From: an uncultured Oscillospiraceae bacterium
GTDB taxonomy: Bacteria > Bacillota > Clostridia > Oscillospirales > Oscillospiraceae
DNA: 64,000 nucleotides
Assembly (NCBI GenBank): GCA_934589225.1
Contig: CAKTNS010000001.1
Location: 248,001-312,000, forward strand
Direction: 5' to 3'
Shown: positions 58,477 to 64,000 of the stretch, piece after piece
How the letters are laid out: each line of letters starts with the position of its first letter
Numbering within the stretch: the stretch's first letter is position 1
Translations under genes and position numbers: made by a program
The notes under the pieces: generated by a model
What the model was told of the DNA's origin: nothing
Databases searched by the model: none
Seen by the model: only the letters and a program-made list of their open reading frames with translations

Positions 58477-60150
58477 TTATAACGATTGCGCAGGGCCCAG
58501 GCGGCCTTCCTGTTTGCAGTTTTCTATATAGGCGACGAACTCCTGCTCCGGCAGGGGTTTGGAAAAATAATAGCCCTGAATATAGTCACAGCCGTTTTCC
58601 CGAAGAAAGCGAACCTGGGCCTCGGTTTCCGCACCCTCGGCAATGACCTTGATGCCCAGCTCATGAACCATCTTGATGATGCCCTTGATGATGATGCAAA
58701 CTTTCTCACTGGTCTCGATCTGGCGGGTAAAGCTCATATCCAGCTTCAGAATGTCAAAGCTGTAGCGCTTGAGCATGCCAAAGGAGGAAAAGCCGCTGCC
58801 AAAGTCATCCAGAAGGATCAGGGAGCCCAGGCTTCGGAACTGCTCCAGGATGCCCTCCCGGTCATTTTCCAGGGCGGTGTAGGAGGTTTCGGTGATCTCC
58901 AGGCGAATGTCGCCCTTTTGGACCTTGCCGCTTCCCAGCAGGTCTACCAAGCCCCGCATGACGTTTTCATCGTAAAAGTCCGTCCAGGACAGGTTGACGG
59001 ACACCGGCAGCACCGGCTCTCCGGAGGCGTAGCGCTTCCGGTCAAACTCTGCCACCTGACCCGCAACAAACCAATCCAGCTTGGAGATATGGCCGCCGTT
59101 TTCCAAAGCGGGAATAAAGGCCGCAGGCGAAACCATGCCTCTTTTGGGATGGATCCAGCGAACCAGGGCCTCCGCGGAAATCAAATTCCCGCTGACCGCC
59201 TCTACCACAGGCTGATAGTAAACCTGGAACTCTCCGCCTGCAATGGCCGCCTCATACTCGCCCATGAGCTCCATCTGGTCCACATACATGCGCCGCATGG
59301 ATTCATCAAATACGGCATAGGGCTGCAAATGGTCCGGCAGAACGCTTTCCTCCGCCAGCTTGGCCCGGTCGATCATGCTGACCACAGAAACCTCATCATC
59401 TTCCAGGTAATACACACCACAGCAGCCGTAAAGCTTCATGTTTCTGTCTTCCAGCTGGATATTCATGGTCAGGTCCCGAAGCATGGAGTCCATATGAATA
59501 TGGTCCTTGGGAAGCAGGCAGACAAAATGGTCCGCCTCCAGCCGGGCCGCGATGATGGGGTTCCAGACCGTTTCCAAGCGGTCATAGAAATTCCGCAGGA
59601 CACTGTCCCCGCCCCGGGTACCAAAAAGCTCATTGGTGGCCTTGAAGTTCTTAATGTCAAAGAACATCAGGGCATAGTCCGACTTTTTGGGGGCATTGTG
59701 CAGAATGTTCTTTGCCGTACGGATAAAACCGGAGCGATTATAGCCGCCGGTGAGGCTGTCCTTATATTCATGCTCATACAAAGACAGGATGTTGTGCACT
59801 CTGTTGAGTACGATTTCCGGGCTGAAGGGCTTGGTAAAGAAGTCCACCGCCCCCAGCTTGTAGGCGTGGAGAACGGAGGCATCGGAGGACTCTCCGGAAA
59901 TGATGATCACCGGCAGGTGCCGCAGAATCTTCATCTCCTTCATTTTCTCCAGAACGCCGAAGCCGTCGATTCCCGGCATCTGGATGTCCAGCAGCACCAG
60001 ATGGTACAGCCGGTCCTGGGATTCGATCATCTCAATGGCCCGCGCTCCGTTTTCGGCCTCAAATATCTGGTATTGGTCCCGCAAAATATAGGAAAGCAAT
60101 TCCCGGTTGATGGAAACGTCATCTACAATTAAAATGTTGGGCTTTTGCAT
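58477..60150 (-). CDS. Response regulator with degenerate GGDEF and EAL domains
   Basis: 557 residues. Receiver domain 1-125 (phosphoacceptor Asp near 55, LLDIQMPG). GGDEF-like domain 130-300 with RGGDS in place of GG(D/E)EF, so probably no cyclase activity. EAL domain 305-550 with intact EALVRW, NLS, DDFGSGFSS and EGAETEAQV motifs, so likely an active c-di-GMP phosphodiesterase. Confidence 0.92.
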   Translation of the reverse strand: MQKPNILIVDDVSINRELLSYILRDQYQIFEAENGARAIEMIESQDRLYHLVLLDIQMPGIDGFGVLEKMKEMKILRHLPVIIISGESSDASVLHAYKLGAVDFFTKPFSPEIVLNRVHNILSLYEHEYKDSLTGGYNRSGFIRTAKNILHNAPKKSDYALMFFDIKNFKATNELFGTRGGDSVLRNFYDRLETVWNPIIAARLEADHFVCLLPKDHIHMDSMLRDLTMNIQLEDRNMKLYGCCGVYYLEDDEVSVVSMIDRAKLAEESVLPDHLQPYAVFDESMRRMYVDQMELMGEYEAAIAGGEFQVYYQPVVEAVSGNLISAEALVRWIHPKRGMVSPAAFIPALENGGHISKLDWFVAGQVAEFDRKRYASGEPVLPVSVNLSWTDFYDENVMRGLVDLLGSGKVQKGDIRLEITETSYTALENDREGILEQFRSLGSLILLDDFGSGFSSFGMLKRYSFDILKLDMSFTRQIETSEKVCIIIKGIIKMVHELGIKVIAEGAETEAQVRFLRENGCDYIQGYYFSKPLPEQEFVAYIENCKQEGRLGPAQSL

Positions 60151-60231
60151 ATCAATCTATCCTTTTCCATAAATCCGGCACGCTTGCGCCGGTGCCTCCG
60201 AACGTCGGAGTCTTATTGCCCCAGGGGCAGG

Positions 60232-60588
60232 TTATTTTTCCGCGCTGTAGGCTTTTATGGAATCCACCACCAAAGCGTAAGCTTCCTCTACCTTCCGGAC
60301 CAGATCCGGAGCCCCGGGGGCCGTCTGGGGCCGCAGCTGCTCGGTGAGCTGGGAGGCCGCCGCCTGAAGCTCCGTAAAGGCCAGATTTGCCGCAACGCCT
60401 TTAAGCGTATGGGCCGCCCGGAAGGAATCCGGAATATTTCCGGCTGCCACAGCTTCCCGCAGAGAAGCCATGGTGGTGTCCTCTAAGAAACGATTAAGGA
60501 AATGCTCGATCATGGGGTCCATGCTCAGTCTGCTTTTGGCCTCTTCATAGTTCCCATGCATCCGCTGGTAGCACTCGTTGAGCGTCAT
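60232..60588 (-). CDS. Hpt-domain phosphotransfer protein
   Basis: ATG 60588 after GGAGGAAG; 118 residues. AAHTLKGVAANL carries the phosphoacceptor His of an Hpt domain. It precedes the receiver-EAL gene by 81 bases in the same direction, so it is likely the His partner. No histidine kinase is seen in the window. Confidence 0.88.
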   Translation of the reverse strand: MTLNECYQRMHGNYEEAKSRLSMDPMIEHFLNRFLEDTTMASLREAVAAGNIPDSFRAAHTLKGVAANLAFTELQAAASQLTEQLRPQTAPGAPDLVRKVEEAYALVVDSIKAYSAEK

Positions 60589-60694
60589 GGTTCTTCCTCC
60601 ATTGTTCATCCCGAAAGAGCTCGGGAATAAAATCATCCCGCTTTGATCCGCACGCAAAATAGTTTCCGGATCGGCGCCCGGAAATATATCGTAT

Positions 60695-60723
60695 ATTATA
60701 CATATATTATTGGCATATTTCAA
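60695..60723 (-). promoter_or_regulatory. Promoter of the Hpt-EAL operon
   Basis: On the minus strand TTGAAA (60718-60723), 17 bases, TATAAT (60695-60700). The gap 60589-60841 also holds a GC-rich hairpin at about 60777-60814 after the PFL gene. Confidence 0.7.
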
Positions 60724-60841
60724 GTAATTTCTGAAAATAAATACCACCGGGCATTTTCCGGAAAATGTCAAAGACCGAGAACGGCGCTGTTCAGCCGTTC
60801 CCGGTCTGCCTACCAGGACGCAACAAATGCCCCCGGCTATT

Positions 60842-62200
60842 TTAGTTTTTCAGGCTTTGCAGCGGTGCCGGAATTCGGCCGCCTCGGGCGATAAAGTCCT
60901 CGCTCTTTTCCTGATGGACCGGCATCACCGGGGCGCTGCCCAGCAGGCCACCCATTTCCACCCGGTCGCCCACCCCCTTACCCAGAGCAGGAATGATGCG
61001 CACGGCGGTGGTTTTGGTGTTGACCATACCAATGGCGGCCTCGTCCGCAATGATGGCGGAAATGGTCGCGGCGCTGGTATCCCCAGGCACGGCGATCATA
61101 TCAAGACCCACGGAGCACACACAGGTCATGGCTTCCAGCTTGTCCAGCACCAGAGTCCCCTGCTCCGCGGCGGCGATCATGCCCTCGTCCTCGGAAACGG
61201 GAATAAAAGCACCGGACAGGCCGCCTACGTGGTTGGAGGCCATCACGCCGCCCTTCTTCACCGCGTCGTTGAGCAGCGCCAGGGCCGCCGTGGTGCCGTG
61301 GGTGCCGCAGGTCTCCAGACCCATTTCCTCCAGAATCCGGGCCACACTGTCGCCAATGGCAGGAGTGGGCGCCAGACTCAAATCCACAATACCAAAGGGA
61401 ACACCCAGGCGGCGGGAAGCCTCCACGCCCACCAGCTGACCCATCCGGGTAATGCGGAAGGCGGTCTTCTTAATGGTCTCCGCCACCACGTCAAAGGGCT
61501 GTCCCTTGACGCTCTGGAGGGCGTGATACACAACACCGGGGCCGGAAACGCCCACGTTGATAACGCACTCCGGCTCGCCCACACCGTGGAACGCACCGGC
61601 CATAAAGGGGTTATCCTCTACGGCGTTGGCAAAGACCACCAGCTTGGCGCAGCCCAGGCAGTCATTGTCCCGGGTCAGCTCCGCGGTTTTCTTGACCACC
61701 CGGCCCATTTCCGCCACGGCATCCATGTTGATGCCGGCCTTGGTGGAGCCCACATTGACGCTGGCGCAGACCATATCGGTGCTGGCCATGGCCTCGGGGA
61801 TGGAGCGGATCAGCTTCCAGTCGCTGACCGTTGCGCCCTTTTGCACCAGGGCGGAGAAGCCGCCGATAAAGTTGACACCGCAGGCCTTGGCGGCGGCATC
61901 CAGGGTCTTGGCGATCTCCACATAGCTCTCCGCCTCACAAGCGGCGGCCACCAGGGAAATGGGGGTGACGGAAATCCGTTTGTTCACAATGGGAATGCCG
62001 AACTCCGCCTCAATATCCTGGCCGACCTGCACCAGATTTTTGGCGCAGCGGGTGATCTTATCGTAGATTTTCCGGCAGCAAACATGAATATCCCGGTCCG
62101 CGCAGTCCAAAAGGCTAATGCCCATGGTAATGGTCCGGATGTCCAGGTGCTGATGATCGATCATGTCCAGAGTGGACAAAATATCCTTTTGGTCCAGCAT
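60842..62200 (-). CDS. PFL-family protein (DUF711)
   Basis: ATG 62200 after AAGGGGG; 452 residues. DIRTITMGISLLDC, KRISVTPISLVAAA, INVGVSGPGVV, VDLSLAPTPAIGDSVA and GGLSGAFIPVSEDEGM match the DUF711 family, which is distantly related to the pyruvate-formate-lyase fold. Function unknown. Paired with an ACT protein gene, as usual for this family. Confidence 0.93.
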   Translation of the reverse strand: MLDQKDILSTLDMIDHQHLDIRTITMGISLLDCADRDIHVCCRKIYDKITRCAKNLVQVGQDIEAEFGIPIVNKRISVTPISLVAAACEAESYVEIAKTLDAAAKACGVNFIGGFSALVQKGATVSDWKLIRSIPEAMASTDMVCASVNVGSTKAGINMDAVAEMGRVVKKTAELTRDNDCLGCAKLVVFANAVEDNPFMAGAFHGVGEPECVINVGVSGPGVVYHALQSVKGQPFDVVAETIKKTAFRITRMGQLVGVEASRRLGVPFGIVDLSLAPTPAIGDSVARILEEMGLETCGTHGTTAALALLNDAVKKGGVMASNHVGGLSGAFIPVSEDEGMIAAAEQGTLVLDKLEAMTCVCSVGLDMIAVPGDTSAATISAIIADEAAIGMVNTKTTAVRIIPALGKGVGDRVEMGGLLGSAPVMPVHQEKSEDFIARGGRIPAPLQSLKN

Positions 62201-62210
62201 GGCATCCCCC

Positions 62211-62480
62211 TTAAATTCTGTGCATGGCCTGGAAAATGTCCTCCCGCTGCACACGGATGGACAGGTCCATCTTGGCCCCCAGGGCTTCCATCTCCTTGGC
62301 AAGCTCCCCCAGGGAGAGGGTGCAGCCGGAAATCTCCGTGACCATCATCATGGTAAAGCAGCCCTGCATGACCGTCTGGCTGATGTCCAGGACGTTGACG
62401 TTAAACTCTGCCAGCTTGGCGCAGACGGCGGCAATAATGCCCACCCGGTCCTGACCGACCACCGTAACAATTGCTTTCAT
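62211..62480 (-). CDS. ACT-domain protein
   Basis: 89 residues; a single ACT domain (MKAIVTVVGQDRVGIIAAVCAKLAEFNVNVLDISQTVM). ACT domains bind amino acids or similar ligands. It precedes the DUF711 gene by 10 bases and is probably its regulator. Confidence 0.93.
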   Translation of the reverse strand: MKAIVTVVGQDRVGIIAAVCAKLAEFNVNVLDISQTVMQGCFTMMMVTEISGCTLSLGELAKEMEALGAKMDLSIRVQREDIFQAMHRI

Positions 62481-62491
62481 ATTCTTTCTCC

Positions 62492-62773
62492 TTATACTTC
62501 GTAGTCCGCAGCCACACGCTCTGCAACCCAGGGGAAGAAATGGCTCTTGGCCTCCACATGGGCGGGGTGGTCCGCATAAAGACGCAGCGCTTCCTTGCTT
62601 TCAAGCTCCGAATACAGCACAAAATCCGGACCCACAAAGCACTTGGTCACTTCCATTTTGGTAAGCCCGGGAATGATGCCCACCAGGGGCAGCAGGGCCT
62701 TTTGGGCCGCGTCGATCACCGCATCCTTGTCGGCCTCATCCTTCAGGGTAAAGAAAATAATGTGTTTGACCAT
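62492..62773 (-). CDS. Dabb-family stress-response protein
   Basis: 93 residues, alpha-beta barrel ferredoxin-like fold (VKHIIFFTLKDEADKDAVIDAAQKAL ... LYADHPAHVEAKSHFFPWVAERVAADYEV). Usually a small dimer of unknown or oligomer-enzyme role. Co-oriented with the ACT gene. Confidence 0.9.
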   Translation of the reverse strand: MVKHIIFFTLKDEADKDAVIDAAQKALLPLVGIIPGLTKMEVTKCFVGPDFVLYSELESKEALRLYADHPAHVEAKSHFFPWVAERVAADYEV

Positions 62774-62841
62774 GAGAAACTCCTTTCTATACCAAGAATA
62801 CCGGGGCAGACAGGCTACCCCGGTATTGGTTGTGGAAAAAA

Positions 62842-64000
62842 TTACTCGGCGTCCTCGCCATCCTCCAGCAGGGCACGGATGGACAGGGAGATGCGCTTGT
62901 TCTCGGCATCCACGTCGGTGATCTTGACCTTCACATCCTGACCCTCGGACAGAACATCCTCGGGCTTGCCGATGCGGCGGTCAGCGATCTGGGAAATGTG
63001 GATCAGGCCGTCAACACCGGGCAGGATCTCGGCAAAAGCGCCGAAGGTCATGAGCTTGACCACCTTGGCATCCACAACATCACCAACAGCGTAGTTGGTC
63101 ATGAACTGATTCCAGGGGTTCATCTCGGCGGTCTTGTAGCCCAGAGAAATCTTGTGCTTCTCGGTGTCGAAGGAAATGACGTAAACGTCGATCTCGTCGC
63201 CGACCTTCACAACGTCAGCGGGAGTCTTGATGCGGTTCCAGCTCAGCTCGGAAACATGGACCATGCCGTCCACGCCGCCGATGTCAACGAAAGCGCCGTA
63301 GGAAGTCAGGGACTTCACAACGCCGTGGTACTTCTTGCCAACCTCGATCTCGCTCCAGATCTTCTCCTGAGCGGCCTTCCGGGACTCGGCGTTCACGGCA
63401 CGGATGGAGCCGATGGCACGACGGCGGGCACGGTTGACCTCGGTGATCTTCAGCTGCACGGGCTTGCCAACCATGGCAGCCATGTCGCCGCCCTTGGCAA
63501 CGCCGGACTGGGAAGCGGGGATGAACACACGGATGCCCTTCACATTGGCAACCAGGCCGCCCTTGTTCTCTTCGGTGATAACGGCATCGATGGTGGTCTT
63601 GTTCTCCACGTACTCAGCCATTTCGTCCCAAACCTTCAGGCCATCCAGCTTCTTCTTGGACAGCTGCACGGTGCCCTCCTGGTCGTTGACGCGCACCACG
63701 AACACTTCGATCTGGTCGCCGACCTTCAGAATGTCCTCGGGCTTTACGGAAGGATCGTTGCTGACTTCGTCATAAGGAATGTAACCGGCATGCTTGGTGC
63801 CCAGGTCTACCTGGACTTCGGTATTGCCGATTCCGGTAACGGTGCCGATAACCTTGTCTCCTGTATTTAAAGTCTTGATGGACTGCTCGAGAAGTTCAGC
63901 GAAGTTCTCCTCCTGTACAGCCTCAACATTGGTAATTTCGCTCATAGTCTTGTTGACCTCCTTTATAATCCACGCCGGTGTGGACGCACCAGCCGTGATT
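62842..64000 (-). CDS. ispH: IspH-ribosomal protein S1 fusion, C-terminal part (partial)
   Basis: A start at 63945 gives a 367-residue S1 protein with four S1 RNA-binding repeats. But the frame stays open to the window edge and reads ITAGASTPAWIIKEVNKT before that Met, which is the C-terminal end of IspH (HMBPP reductase). So this is the known clostridial IspH-S1 fusion, and the reductase part lies beyond the window. It would combine the last step of isoprenoid precursor synthesis with an mRNA-binding ribosomal protein. Confidence 0.88.
   Translation of the reverse strand, partial: ITAGASTPAWIIKEVNKTMSEITNVEAVQEENFAELLEQSIKTLNTGDKVIGTVTGIGNTEVQVDLGTKHAGYIPYDEVSNDPSVKPEDILKVGDQIEVFVVRVNDQEGTVQLSKKKLDGLKVWDEMAEYVENKTTIDAVITEENKGGLVANVKGIRVFIPASQSGVAKGGDMAAMVGKPVQLKITEVNRARRRAIGSIRAVNAESRKAAQEKIWSEIEVGKKYHGVVKSLTSYGAFVDIGGVDGMVHVSELSWNRIKTPADVVKVGDEIDVYVISFDTEKHKISLGYKTAEMNPWNQFMTNYAVGDVVDAKVVKLMTFGAFAEILPGVDGLIHISQIADRRIGKPEDVLSEGQDVKVKITDVDAENKRISLSIRALLEDGEDAE

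Noticed and set aside
55614..58646. A 1,010-codon plus-strand gene opposite the activase
   Set aside because: It is a shadow of the well-supported minus-strand activase gene; GC-rich third positions keep the reverse frame open, with low-complexity Gly/His/Val composition and no domain.
1..64000. CRISPR array or complete insertion sequence
   Set aside because: No regularly spaced direct repeats with unique spacers and no transposase gene were seen.

Overview
The window looks like a chromosome segment of a gut-type Firmicute (class Clostridia, probably Oscillospirales). Support for this comes from GC-rich host genes with strong Shine-Dalgarno sites, an IspH-ribosomal protein S1 fusion, a two-gene SMS-type Fe-S assembly locus, TIGR03960/DUF2344 radical-SAM partners, and a DVU_1551-1557-like molybdenum hydroxylase cluster. 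Positions 1 to about 16,959 are the right-hand part of a prophage with clearly lower GC. It abuts the 3' end of ssrA (tmRNA, minus strand, 16960-17308), a common phage attachment site. The left end and integrase lie outside the window.

Prophage layout: tail and baseplate-type genes (1-4806), a complete diversity-generating retroelement (DGR), a holin/endolysin module (7288-9343), then an accessory region of small unknown genes. The DGR has the order variable protein, avd-like gene, template repeat TR (5339-5473), reverse transcriptase (5728-6957). By eye alignment, variable repeat VR1 (4665-4799, end of a tail-type gene) differs from TR only at TR adenines. A second repeat, VR2 (13646-13754), lies about 8 kb downstream at the end of a separate accessory gene and shows the same adenine-only pattern. 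Both VRs are followed by the same GC-rich hairpin, which has no U-tract and is absent after TR. This fits a DGR target-recognition hairpin. So one TR appears to diversify two proteins, one in the tail region and one in the accessory region.

The accessory region is run by three near-identical promoter-leader modules (9676, 12202, 15791). A perfect-consensus promoter at 16716-16744 drives a predicted untranslated RNA of about 158 nt with two tRNA T-arm-like hairpins.

Host region 17-27 kb: ssrA, a cyclophilin, smpB, a HAD phosphatase, an internally deleted sigma factor, smsC-smsB, two tRNA-Pro genes each next to a low-GC accessory gene, and radical-SAM and M50 protease genes. One tRNA-Pro carries a small islet with a truncated integrase, an S51 peptidase and a duplicated terminator.

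Host region 27.7-45.2 kb is a molybdenum hydroxylase system. A minus-strand operon encodes an XdhC-like protein, a histidine phosphatase, an AMP-dependent ligase, a radical-SAM protein, a G3E GTPase, a C_GCAxxG_C_C protein, a methyltransferase, a small redox protein, a large Fe-S oxidoreductase and a Mop-type aldehyde oxidoreductase. A divergent plus-strand operon encodes a MobA-like nucleotidyltransferase fused to a ModE-like helix-turn-helix, a THEP1 NTPase and a FecCD-type ABC transporter that may import molybdate or tungstate (inference).

Host region 45-64 kb carries a DUF6320 membrane protein with an esterase-acyltransferase fusion, an LCP protein and a secreted protein behind a structured leader, PspC, a thymidylate kinase-like protein, copA-csoR with a recognisable operator, a giant 2-hydroxyacyl-CoA dehydratase activase fusion, a receiver-GGDEF-EAL protein with an Hpt partner, a PFL(DUF711)-ACT pair, a Dabb protein, and the C-terminal part of IspH-S1 running off the window end.
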